From Bradyrhizobium guangdongense (GTDB lineage: Bacteria; Pseudomonadota; Alphaproteobacteria; Rhizobiales; Xanthobacteraceae): a DNA stretch of 64,000 nucleotides. The stretch covers positions 3,658,001-3,722,000 of the forward strand of contig NZ_CP030051.1 of assembly GCF_004114975.1 (NCBI RefSeq). The letters are read 5' to 3'. The notes under the pieces are model-generated. The model saw only the letters and a list, made by a program, of their open reading frames with translations. It was not told the DNA's origin and ran no database searches. Each line of letters starts with the position of its first letter. The first letter of the stretch is position 1. Below are positions 1-8,847 of the stretch, piece after piece. A program made the translations under genes and the position numbers.

Positions 1-1
1 G

Positions 2-787
2 TGGAAAATGAGTGCCGAGGAGTTTCGCCGCGTGACCGAGGTGACCTATCTCGGCTTCGTGCACGGCACCATGGCGGCGCTGCGTCATATGCGTCCGGCC
101 GATCGCGGCCACATCATCCAGATCGGGTCCGCGCTAGCCTATCGCGGCATCCCGCTGCAATCGGCTTATTGCGGCGCCAAGCATGCCATTCGCGGCTTCA
201 CCGATTCTCTGCGCACCGAGCTGATCCACGACAGGAGCCGCATCCATCTTACCATGATGGAGCTGCCGGCGGTCAACACGCCGCAATTCGATTGGGCCCG
301 GACCCACATGCCGCGGCAACCGCGTCCGGTCGCCCCGGTGGTGCAGCCCGAGGTGATCGCGAATGCAGTGTATCAGGCTGTCCGCCGTCCCTGCCGCGAA
401 TCCTGGATCGGACTGAGTACGCTCAAGGTCATCCTGGGCAATGCCGTGCTTCCGGCCTGGCTCGATCACTATCTGGCCAAAGCGGCGTTCGCGGCGCAGG
501 AGACGGCGGAGCCGGTGGGAGAAGAACGCGCCGACAATCTGATGAGCTCCGTGCGATCTCTGCATCGCACGCGCGGGCGTTTCGGCGCGGAGGCGGACGA
601 TCACGCCCTCGTCGTCGATGGACCCATGGCTCGTATCGTGCCGCTGGCCGTCGGCGCTCTCGCCGCTTTCGCAGCCGGCCTTCTGGTCGGCACACGGACC
701 GGCGCATTTGCACACACGCGCCCCGTGCGGAGCCGAGCAGATCGCGCTAGAAAATTCCTAGGAACGATCGGCGCGGCACGACGATAA
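2..787 (+). CDS. SDR-family oxidoreductase, 5'-truncated by window edge
   Basis: The open frame runs in from the window edge, so the N-terminal Rossmann nucleotide-binding motif is not visible. What remains is the C-terminal part of a short-chain dehydrogenase/reductase: the Ser of IGSALAYRG and the YCGAK (Y-x3-K) catalytic pair, followed by the substrate-binding half. A hydrophobic stretch near the C-terminus (IVPLAVGALAAFAAGLLVG) suggests a membrane-anchored tail, which is unusual for a classical SDR but occurs in longer 'SDR with extended tail' proteins. The internal ATG at 8 is unlikely to be the true start. The substrate is unknown. Confidence 0.85.
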   Translation, partial: WKMSAEEFRRVTEVTYLGFVHGTMAALRHMRPADRGHIIQIGSALAYRGIPLQSAYCGAKHAIRGFTDSLRTELIHDRSRIHLTMMELPAVNTPQFDWARTHMPRQPRPVAPVVQPEVIANAVYQAVRRPCRESWIGLSTLKVILGNAVLPAWLDHYLAKAAFAAQETAEPVGEERADNLMSSVRSLHRTRGRFGAEADDHALVVDGPMARIVPLAVGALAAFAAGLLVGTRTGAFAHTRPVRSRADRARKFLGTIGAARR

Positions 788-816
788 CGCGTATCTCTCA
801 ACCCAGGAGAACGCTC

Positions 817-1272
817 ATGAAACCAACTCTCGCCATGGCAACATTGCTGGCATTTCTCGGCTCGCCGGTGCTTGCGCAAACGTCCGCTCCCGTCAACAGC
901 TCGCAGATGGACGCAGCATCGAGCAAGAACGACCAGGGCAGCCCGGCCGACGCTTCCCCGAGCGGCGGCCAAACGCAGGATACAGATGCAATCCAGAAAA
1001 TCCGCCATGATCTGGAGAAGGCCGGCTTCACCGACGTGAAGGTGGTCGCCCGTTCGTTCGTCGTGCAGGCCAAATCGAGCGACGGCAATCCCGTGCTCAT
1101 GACAATCGGTCCGCACGGGATGTCCGTGTTTGAAGCGATGAGCGGAGCAGGGAGCAATTCAGGGACGGTCGGCACGGGCTCAGGTTCGGCGGGATCCGAA
1201 TCCAATCCATCCGCCTCTCCTCGTCAGAATAGCGGGGCTTCGGGCAATCAGCAGAGCGGATCTCAACAATAG
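817..1272 (+). CDS. Secreted small protein with Ser/Gly/Gln-rich tail
   Basis: This is a 151-aa protein with a clear signal peptide ending at about ALA/Q near residue 21. A Ser/Asp-rich linker follows, then a small folded segment around residues 55-100 (IRHDLEKAGFTDVKVVARSF) that resembles PepSY-like 'periplasmic modulator' folds. It ends in a low-complexity Ser/Gly/Gln tail. AGGAGA lies about 9 nt before the ATG and supports this start. It follows the SDR gene by 29 bp and may be co-transcribed with it. The function is unknown, and the PepSY-like impression rests on pattern only. Confidence 0.75.
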   Translation: MKPTLAMATLLAFLGSPVLAQTSAPVNSSQMDAASSKNDQGSPADASPSGGQTQDTDAIQKIRHDLEKAGFTDVKVVARSFVVQAKSSDGNPVLMTIGPHGMSVFEAMSGAGSNSGTVGTGSGSAGSESNPSASPRQNSGASGNQQSGSQQ

Positions 1273-1569
1273 CAAGGGGCGCGGGCCGGAGAGGAGAGTC
1301 GAGTGCCGCCGGCGCCGGGTGGTTGGTCCGGCAACGGCGGCCTCGCGAATCCGGCCGCGACGTATGTAAACCTGCGTTGATCTCGCAAGCGCTGCGCAAA
1401 CTTGAACTTCCGCGATCGCAGGCTACTACTTCAGAGGGGGAACGACAGATTCCGCAAAGATGCAACGCCAGGCGACTCTCGCAGGCATCTTGCGGAAAAC
1501 ACGTCGGTCAGGTTGCGCTTCGCGGCTGCCATGGTCTGTCCCCGCCGCGGGGAATTTGGGGTTGGTCAA

Positions 1570-4500
1570 TTGAAACGTCGAGCTCTTTACGCGACCGTCT
1601 CGCTGGTTGCGCTTGCATCGGGCATCTCCGCCGCACGTGCCGCTAATCTGTCGGTTAATCCGCCGTCGCCGCCGATCGCTTCCTGGACCGGCTGGTACGT
1701 GGGAACGCACCTTGGCAGTGGTTGGGGCTACGATGGCTGGCGCAGCGGTAGCGGCGCGCTGGCGCCCCTCACGCCGTTCTTCGGCGAAGCTTCGAGCGGC
1801 GGCACCATCGCTGGCGCCCAGATCGGCTATAACAAACAATTCGGCCGTTGGGTGCTCGGCGCCGAGGCGGACGCGAGCTTTGCGGATCTGCAGGGTATCG
1901 CCGAATGCGCGAATGGCCTGTGGCTGTGCCGGACCCGCACCAATGCGCTCGGCACCGCGACGGCGCGGCTTGGTTTGACGGTCGACCAGTTCCTGCTCTA
2001 CGGCAAGGGCGGTCTTGGCTGGGCGCACGAGCAGTTCGCGATGTTGCCTTACCCGTCGTTCGGAATCCCGAACCAGTTTTCCGGGGATGCGATGCGCCTT
2101 GGCTGGACCGCCGGTCTCGGGCTCGAATATGCCTTCTCGCCCGCGCTGTCTGCCAAGGTCGAGTACGACTGGCTCGACTTCGGCAACAAGACCACGCGGA
2201 TGACCGACCAGTTCGGCAATCAGTCCGATGTCGTGGTGGGGAGCCACGCGCAGCTCGTCAAACTTGGGCTGAACTATCATCTCGGCAACGGCCTTCCCGC
2301 GTTTGCAACCGGGGCCGGCCCAGCGTTCATGTCCGCGCCGGCGCCATCAGGCAATCGCAACTGGACCGGCTTCTATGTCGGCGTCCATGGCGGTGGCGGC
2401 TGGGGGCGCACCGACTGGAAGCAGGCCGATGGCGTGTTCAACACCTTCGCCGACAGCATCTTTGCCGGCAGTGGGGAAGCGGGCGGGATGATGGTCGGCG
2501 GCCAGGCCGGCTATGCCTGGCAATTCGGCCGCTGGGTGACGGGCATCGAGGGCGAAGCCAGCTGGGCTGATGTCGACAGCAACGCCAAATGCGCCGTGAG
2601 CGAGGTGGGGCCCACGAGCTTCAACTGCCACACCCGCATCGACGCGCTCGGTGTGCTGACCGGACGTCTCGGCACGACCTATGGCAATCTGCTCATCTAC
2701 GGCAAAGCAGGCGCAGCCTGGGCCCACGAGACCCACGACGCCGTCAATCCGCAGGCTGCCTTTGGCGCTCTTCCGACCAACCGTTTCACGGCGGACGACA
2801 CCCGCTGGGGCTACACGATCGGCACCGGCCTCGAATACGCCTTCTCGCCCGCCTGGTCGGCCAAGGTTGAATACGATTACGCGAACTTCGGCAGCAAGAC
2901 CGTCGCCTTCACGGACCAGTTCGGCAACGTTTCGAATGTCGGGCTTTGGCAGGACCTGCACAGTGTGAAGATGGGCGTGAACTACAAGCTCGGCGCCGAT
3001 CCGGCAGCCGCAGCCTACGCGTCGGCCGTGCCGTCGAAAGCGTATGTCAAGGCGCCGGAGCCCTTCGCCGACTGGAGCATCGAGGCGGGCGCGCGTGCAT
3101 TCGTGAGCAGTGGCCGCAAGGCTCAGGATCTCGGCGCCATCCCAGGTCAGGACAATATCGTCTCGCGCCTCAGCTATCGCGGCATGACCGGCTATGCGGC
3201 CGAACTGTTCGCGCGGCTCGATCACCGCGACGGCATCTTCGTCAAAGGCAATCTCGGGCTCGGCGACTTCGCCGGCGGCACGATGAACGACGAGGATTTC
3301 GTGCCCGGCGTGACACCGTATTCGAACACGCGTCACCAACAACGAGACGGCCGTCTCCGCTATGGAGCGCTCGATGTCGGATATGACGTCATCAAGGGGC
3401 CGGCCGGAGAGCTCGGCCCCTATGTGGGCTATCGCTCGTTCTACGAAAGCGGCCCGACATTCGGCTGTGTCCAGGTCGCGAACGGCGGCATCTGCGCGCC
3501 GCCGACCACGCAGGACACGTCGCTGTTGGCTCTCAGCGAAACCGAGACATGGCGCGGCGTTGCAATCGGCTTGAATACGCGCGTTCCACTGAGCGATCGC
3601 TGGAAGCTCGAGCTCGATGCCGCCTATCTGCCCTATGTCAATTTCCAGGGGCATGACCAGCACTGGAACAGGCCCGATATCAACCCGGGCCCGGAGCACG
3701 GCGACGGCTGGGGCACAGATCGAGGCGATCGTCTCCTACGCGATGACCGATCGCTGGAATGTCGGTGTGGGCGGCCGTTACGTGTATCTCGCCACCAACA
3801 ACGCCTACACGCAGTTTCCGGCCGTCTCGCCCAACCAGCTCGAGAAGTTTTATACCGAGCGTTGGGGTGGATTTGTGCAGACCTCGTATCGCTTCGGAGG
3901 GGACATGCGCGCGCAAGCGTCGGCCGCGTCGTCTCCGGCGGCACCGCGGGACTGGACCGGCGTTTATATCGGCGGGCATCTCGGCGCCGGTGCCGGGACC
4001 AGCGACTTTGCCGATCCGTATCCGTCGTTCGGCTTCGGCGATCGGGTGCGCACGGCCGGCGCGGTCGCCGGTGCGCAGATCGGCGTCAACTACCAGCGCG
4101 GGCACGCGGTCGTCGGGCTTGAAGCCGCCGGCTCATGGTCGCGGGTCGAAGGCACCTTCACGTGTTTCACCGGCTTCCCCGATCCCTTCGCCGCAGGAAT
4201 GAACTGCGGCTCGACGTTGGACCGGCTCGCAACGTTCACCGGCCGCCTTGGCTACGCAGCCGACAGCACGCTCTATTACGTCAAGGCCGGCGCCGCCGTG
4301 GGCCACACCAACGTCATGCTCAATGCCGACCCGGTGCTCAATGCGATGGGGCTCGGCAACACCGGCGGGGTCCTCAACAGCAGCACGACTGCATGGGGCT
4401 GGACTGCGGGGGCAGGCATCGAGCACGCGCTGGATGCGCACTGGTCGGTCGTAGGCGATTACAAATATGTCGACCTCGGCAGCACCCCGGCCAGCTTCGC

Positions 4501-4630
4501 CAACGCGCCGGACCCGCTCGCCGCGGTTCAGTCGGAAACGATCAAGCAGCGCTATCACGTGATGACGCTCGGCGTGAACTACAAGCTCGACTGGACTCAG
4601 TTCGCTGGGCGAGGCGCGACAGCACATTAG
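1570..4630 (+). pseudogene. Four-domain outer-membrane beta-barrel protein, interrupted by one frameshift near 3709
   Basis: A signal peptide (LKRRALYATVSLVALASG...) follows a TTG at 1570 that has a G-rich stretch upstream; ATG codons at 1402 and 1531 are in frame but give a poor N-terminus. Three Omp25/RopB-like barrels each open with a WTGxYxGxHxGxG motif (bases about 1681, 2353 and 3952) and close with LGxNYxL. Between barrels 2 and 3 lies a different barrel-like domain (bases about 3061-3900) starting ADWSIEAGARAF. At about 3709 the frame moves from +1 to +2: WG is followed by QIEAIVSYAMTDRWNVGVGG only in the shifted frame. A two-base loss (GGCGCACAG to GGCACAG) would explain it. Without the shift the protein would have roughly 1020 residues, against about 200-270 for single-barrel relatives. 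The break could be a real mutation or a sequence error. Confidence 0.8.
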
Positions 4631-4659
4631 GACCGCGGAGGGCGCGGCGCGTTCGCGCC

Positions 4660-5248
4660 TCACGGCGCAGGGCAGGCCGCTCCCGTCTTCACCCACGCTT
4701 CGACGAGCGCACCGGCCTGCGCTTGCGTGCCCGGGACGGGCGAGCGGCCGAAGCCGGGTTTCCAGGCCCAGCCGACCAGTGTGTCCTTGCCGATGTGATC
4801 GATGAGATATTCCACCTTGCGGCCGCCATTGCGCGCGGGGTCGCGGATCTGCTCGCAGATCTCGCCGATCGTCTTGCCTTCCCAGGCCATCTCGCGCGGG
4901 GCGAGATGCCATTCGGGATGGCCGGGAATGCGGCCGGGCTCGAAATTGGCCTTCTGGTGGCAGGAGTGGCAGCGCATCGCTTCAAGGCCATGGCCATCAG
5001 TGCCGCGCGTCACCGGCGGCTGATGCAGGCGGGGATTGTCGCCCTGGCGCGGGCTGTCGCAGGCCGGATGGCAGTTGGTGCGGCGCGGATGCGTCAGCAC
5101 CTTGCCCAGCTCGGTGAATCGCGGCCGAGCGCTTCTCGGTGTCGGTGATGTCGGCAAAGCTCTCGGGCGAGGCAAGGCCGTGGCTCGTCGTGTCGGAGGC
5201 GGCGTAGCCGGCGCAAAGGCTGCTCGTCAGCGCTGCCATCACGGCCAT
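4660..5248 (-). pseudogene. Cytochrome c subunit associated with an isoquinoline-1-oxidoreductase-type enzyme, frameshifted and with one haem site lost
   Basis: A signal-peptide-like start ([19 protein letters not shown]) lies in one frame from 5248 down to about 5130. The rest of the protein ([11 protein letters not shown]... to GAACPAP) lies in another frame, so one indel sits at about 5125-5132. The family normally has two c-haem motifs. The second is intact (RCHSCHQ), but the first reads [10 protein letters not shown], where the leading Cys of CxxCH has become Arg. The downstream part ([25 protein letters not shown]) is well conserved in type. The gene lies 34 bp after the remains of a [2Fe-2S] subunit on the same strand, the arrangement expected for a molybdenum hydroxylase operon. 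Both defects point to decay. Confidence 0.7.
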
Positions 5249-5282
5249 GATCTGACGCGCGCGGTGATCATGACTGGCGCAC

Positions 5283-5622
5283 TCATTTGGCGGCGACCAG
5301 ATAGCGGCTGGAATCGGCCAGGATTACGTCGCGCACCGCGTCGTGGTACTTGATGTAGCCGGTGCAGCGGCAGAGATGGCCGTCGAGCGCATCGGCGATG
5401 GTCTGCTCCAGCGCTTCGCGGGTCACAGGGCTGCGCGCGAGGCGTTCGAGCAGCACCTGGCCTTCGCCAAGCCGGCAGTGCAATAGCCGCACTGGAAGGC
5501 GAAGTGATCGATAAAGGCCTGTTGCAGGCCGAGAGCTGGCCTTCCTTGGCATGGCCTTCGACGGTGCGGATCGAATTGCCGTCGAAATTGACGGCCGGTG
5601 CGGTGCAGACGCGGAAGCGGAA
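5283..5622 (-). pseudogene. [2Fe-2S] subunit of a xanthine-dehydrogenase/isoquinoline-oxidoreductase-type hydroxylase, multiply frameshifted fragment
   Basis: Pieces of one protein appear in three minus-strand frames in order. VCTAPAVNFDGNSIRTVEGH is at about 5622-5530, LQQAFIDHFAFQCGYCTAG at about 5527-5471, and GEGQVLLERLARSPVT...GHLCRCTGYIKYHDAV...VAAK at about 5468-5283. QCGYC and LCRC are the second [2Fe-2S] cluster ligands typical of the alpha subunit. The N-terminal plant-ferredoxin domain is missing: upstream of about 5622 the DNA belongs to a multicopper oxidase read on the other strand. At least two frameshifts plus a truncation make this non-functional. Confidence 0.75.
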
Positions 5623-6139
5623 GCAGCTCCTGATCGCACCCGGCCAGCGCGCGGACATCCTGGTGAAGGCGGACGCGCCCGGAACTTATGCCTTCAACGC
5701 TGCGCCCTACGACCAGGGCCACCCGTCACCGGTCGGGCCGCTGGCGCGGGTCGTGGTGTCAGGCGCGCCGATGGAGATGAAGCTGCCGGCGCCGCCGCCC
5801 GCGAGCATCAAGGACAGCGAGATCACGGGGCGGCGCAAGGTGGTGCTGTCGGCGACTGCGCCGGACGCCGATGTGGAGGAGTGGACCATCGTCAATACGC
5901 ATGAGCATGACGACCACGTATTCCACATCCAAACCAACCCTTTCGAGGTGGTCTCGGTCAACGGCAAGGCGCTGGCGACCCCGGAATGGCGGGATTCCGT
6001 CATCGTCGAGCGCAAGGGCGGCGAGCTCGTGTTCCGCTCGCGCTTCCTCGATTTCACTGGAATCTTCATGCTCCACTGCCACATGATGAACCATGAGGAG
6101 ATGGGCATGATGCAGACGGTCGAGGTCTACAGGGGCTGA
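5615..6139 (+). pseudogene. Multicopper oxidase, 3' fragment only
   Basis: From about base 5615 the frame encodes the end of domain 2 and all of domain 3 of a multicopper oxidase (LLIAPGQRADILVKADAPG ...). Copper-binding motifs are intact: HDDHVFHIQ near 5920 and LHCHMMNHEEMGMM near 6070, followed by the normal C-terminus. The N-terminal two thirds, including the first HxH motifs, are absent. The open frame extends upstream to 5504, but that part is antisense to the [2Fe-2S] fragment and is not oxidase sequence. It is a recombination remnant, not an expressed enzyme. Confidence 0.8.
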
Positions 6140-6285
6140 CCAAATCAGCATCGCCGTGGAGGTGCAAAGCCGGGTGTCGCGATCAGCCGAGTGACTGCGA
6201 CACCGGCGTTCTTCGAAGCATCTGGAGCGTCAACGCGATCCGAGGCTTACCGATCAGGAAATACCACGACCCATGCGTCCATGGA

Positions 6286-7521
6286 CTATGGGGTAACGCG
6301 TATCGTGGGGGTAGCATTGAGATCGGAAGCGGAAATATTCGTCGCGAGAACCGCGCGCAGCAAAGTGAAGATCTGCTTTGTATTTTCAGCCCCCTCCATC
6401 GGTACGCAATAGTTTGCGCCGTGATACCAGGCTTCGGCGAAGCAGCTCGCTCCGGATCCCGAGATGATCGTCAAGACCTGGGCTCTTCCCGCATCATCAT
6501 TGCCGCGCTCACGTCCCTTCAGCGCCACCCGATACTGAGATTCGCTCGCGACGATACGTCCGAGATACTGAAAGATCGCGAAGGGAGAGCGCATTCGCAG
6601 CTCCACCCCCTTCAGATTTCCGGGACCCATGATCGAGAAATGAGCAGCCTCAAGGGAAGCTTGGCTTCCGCAGACCCTCAATCCCGGAATGAATTTCTTG
6701 TGCGCATATTCCCGGAACCAGGCTGGATCGTAGCAAGTGACGACTTTCGAGATGGTCTTGGGTTCTGTCGTGCTGTCCTTGGTCCACTTGGGATTCGGCA
6801 CGGCAATCGTTTCGGTGCGAAGGCCATACTTGACGGCGAGATCGATCAGGAATCTGAACTTCTCAAAACGGCAATCGTTTTCGTGAAGCCCGTACCAAAT
6901 CGCGATGTCACTGTATTGCGTCGATCTACCGCGACCGCTGTTGGCTGGCATGCACATCGCGCTGTTGTGCTCCACCTCGCTTTGCGAACTGTGCCAGTCG
7001 TTGTCTTCCGGATCGTTGCGGTATTCATACACCGCTCCATCCATGCCGGTTGTTCGGATCGAGGCAATCAGGACGTAGAACACCAACTCGCGACTGAGAC
7101 CTTGACTGAACCAGGTGTTGGTTTGAGTGGCGTCCATTCCCCTAAGCAGACCGGTGTAGAAGTCTTTCGTCTCAAGCACATTGAGGTCGAACGAGCCGCT
7201 GATCTGTCCATTGATGTTGTTTGGACCGAACTGGCTCGCTGGGTGCGTAACGTTGGCGACGTAAGTAAATTGACTTGCCTGAGATGTGAGCCCGAGCTGT
7301 CCCGACCCCGTATACTTGGCGATGGCGACGAAGTTCAGCGGTTCGGATTGTGACGCCCTCAGGATGTTCAGAAGTATGGTGTTGTTCAGGACCGCATCGG
7401 CCCCCTCGTTGACGGAGTACGTCCTCGGCGATAGGGCGTTGTCGACAAGGCCGCAGCCGCTGACCATGGTTAGGACGGCGAGGGCCGCGATGGCCCGCAA
7501 TGAGCTAAGGTTGCAAAACAT
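6286..7521 (-). CDS. Conserved lipoprotein of unknown function
   Basis: This is a 411-aa protein with a type II signal peptide: a hydrophobic stretch followed by the lipobox VSGC with Cys at residue 23. The mature part has no motif I can name. It contains several Cys (MCMPAN, ENDCRF, VTCYD, RVCGSQ, GASCFAEA, NYCVP), which fits a disulfide-bonded periplasmic or outer-membrane-anchored protein. GC content is lower than in the neighbours. It is transcribed divergently from the small gene at 7621. It lies in an accessory stretch beside broken genes, so recent acquisition is possible. Confidence 0.75.
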   Translation of the reverse strand: MFCNLSSLRAIAALAVLTMVSGCGLVDNALSPRTYSVNEGADAVLNNTILLNILRASQSEPLNFVAIAKYTGSGQLGLTSQASQFTYVANVTHPASQFGPNNINGQISGSFDLNVLETKDFYTGLLRGMDATQTNTWFSQGLSRELVFYVLIASIRTTGMDGAVYEYRNDPEDNDWHSSQSEVEHNSAMCMPANSGRGRSTQYSDIAIWYGLHENDCRFEKFRFLIDLAVKYGLRTETIAVPNPKWTKDSTTEPKTISKVVTCYDPAWFREYAHKKFIPGLRVCGSQASLEAAHFSIMGPGNLKGVELRMRSPFAIFQYLGRIVASESQYRVALKGRERGNDDAGRAQVLTIISGSGASCFAEAWYHGANYCVPMEGAENTKQIFTLLRAVLATNISASDLNATPTIRVTP

Positions 7522-7620
7522 TCTTTCCCCCCTAGACGAAAATTGTCCGAGGGTAGTACGTTGACATGATTAGCGCTATGGTTGATTGCGCCGGAGCGCG
7601 GGGTCAGTGGGAGGGGCAAT

Positions 7621-7821
7621 ATGGCTACCTACAAGGATGCCTTCGAAGTCTTGAGAGCTGCCATCAATAATCCGGACGATCCTGAGAGGCTGCGGCACGC
7701 CAAGCAGCACCCAAAGCTCAAGAAGACTTTGGTCGGCTTCACTCAGAATGACCTTCAAGTTCTTGCGAAGGTGCTGAAGGCGGCGCCAGGCGCTAAGGCA
7801 TTCAAGTGTGACGAGCAATAG
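7621..7821 (+). CDS. Small helical protein with one C-terminal Cys, unknown function
   Basis: This is a 66-aa protein starting at an ATG with a GGGAGGGG Shine-Dalgarno 6 nt upstream; the longer frame from 7582 lacks one. The sequence is charged and helical (YKDAFEVLRAAINNPDDPERL, then LVGFTQNDLQVLAKVL) and ends GAKAFKCDEQ. The pattern 'short helix, DP-RL, then FTxxDLxxL' recalls leader regions of some peptide natural product precursors, but this is only a resemblance. Its last 20 bp overlap the end of the convergent gene at 7802. Confidence 0.6.
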   Translation: MATYKDAFEVLRAAINNPDDPERLRHAKQHPKLKKTLVGFTQNDLQVLAKVLKAAPGAKAFKCDEQ

Positions 7822-8623
7822 TATGCCGCCATTCCAGTGCATCGAGAGCGAAGGAGAAGGCCCTCTCTCGCGCCGACAAATCCGATAGCAGGATGGAATT
7901 GCTCCAGGCGTATTGTTCCGGTTGGGCGAGAATGATGTCCTCCAGAAAGCCGAGGAGCGTTTGCGTGCAGTCTTTGGTGGACGGTTTTACAACATCGCCC
8001 ATCGTGTAGCCGAGAAGAGCCCTGGACTCTACCCGGGTCGCAAGAGGCAGTAGCGATGCGCGGCTGTGCCGCGCATATAGCCAAGGCATCGACGACACCG
8101 CGACTTGGTAGCCCAGGAATGGATAACTCCGGCGCGAAGCGAACGGAGCGTCTATCATGAGCACGATGTATCGGCCGCTCATCCTCAATTCGTCGAACGC
8201 ATCGAAAATCCTTCGTACGCTCGACACTTGGTCGAGATCGACGAGCGCGACGCCACTGCGACCCAGTGCATCAATGTAAGTCCTGGAAGCCGAGCGGTAG
8301 CATGCGGCCAAAGGTACGCCCGCGCGCGAAAAGGCGCTAAGGAATGCCACAAAATGTCCGTGATGAGCGGTGGCAATAGCCAGATCGCTCGGCGATGTGA
8401 TCGAGAGCGTCCGAAGCAGATCGTCGAGCTCGGATATCCCAATGCGATCGCTTTGTGCGGCCAGTTGCTGATCGAGCCTCCTGCAATCGCTCTGGAACTT
8501 GGCTGCTCTCCCATAGAGGGTCATGATCTCTGCTTTGGGGCGAAGGTTCGCAAGGCCTGCGGAAAGCAGCACCGCTCGCTCCAGGAGCTTCGCGCCCTCC
8601 GAGGCTGGGTCCGGTATGGTCAA
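7802..8623 (-). CDS. Putative LpxL/HtrB-like (lysophospholipid acyltransferase fold) protein
   Basis: This is a 273-aa protein that starts at TTG (8621-8623) with AAGGGA upstream. The order of segments follows the LpxL-type acyltransferase fold: LAIATAHHGHFVAFLSAFSRA (where the catalytic HxxxxD/E motif should be), GVPLAACYRS, then IVLMIDAPF, YPFLGYQVAVSS and SLLPLATRVE. The acidic residue of H-x4-[D/E] is not evident, and no N-terminal membrane anchor is seen. It may be a divergent soluble acyltransferase or an inactive relative. It is convergent with, and overlaps, the small gene at 7621. Confidence 0.45.
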   Translation of the reverse strand: MTIPDPASEGAKLLERAVLLSAGLANLRPKAEIMTLYGRAAKFQSDCRRLDQQLAAQSDRIGISELDDLLRTLSITSPSDLAIATAHHGHFVAFLSAFSRAGVPLAACYRSASRTYIDALGRSGVALVDLDQVSSVRRIFDAFDELRMSGRYIVLMIDAPFASRRSYPFLGYQVAVSSMPWLYARHSRASLLPLATRVESRALLGYTMGDVVKPSTKDCTQTLLGFLEDIILAQPEQYAWSNSILLSDLSARERAFSFALDALEWRHTIARHT

Positions 8624-8847
8624 GTGAAGATCCCTTCATCGCCGCTGATGGCAAAGGGTCGATCCACATTTTGTGCAAGTCAAGGTTGCCGAGCTCCTCG
8701 TATGCGGCGGACGAGCCTGCCGGGGCCGGTGCTGACACGGGAAGGCAGCCCAGCTTGACTAGGACGGAATCCGTACCCCGCCGGGCTTCCCTTGGGCGTG
8801 GCCATGGCCTATTACGCTGCAACGCAAAATTCCCCCCAAAAGACCCC

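Noticed and set aside
2347..3699. 450-codon minus-strand open frame
   Set aside because: Antisense to the multi-barrel outer-membrane gene, with no RBS or recognisable domain.
5504..5614. N-terminal part of the multicopper oxidase open frame
   Set aside because: This part is antisense to the [2Fe-2S] fragment and has no oxidase likeness; only the part from about 5615 is kept.
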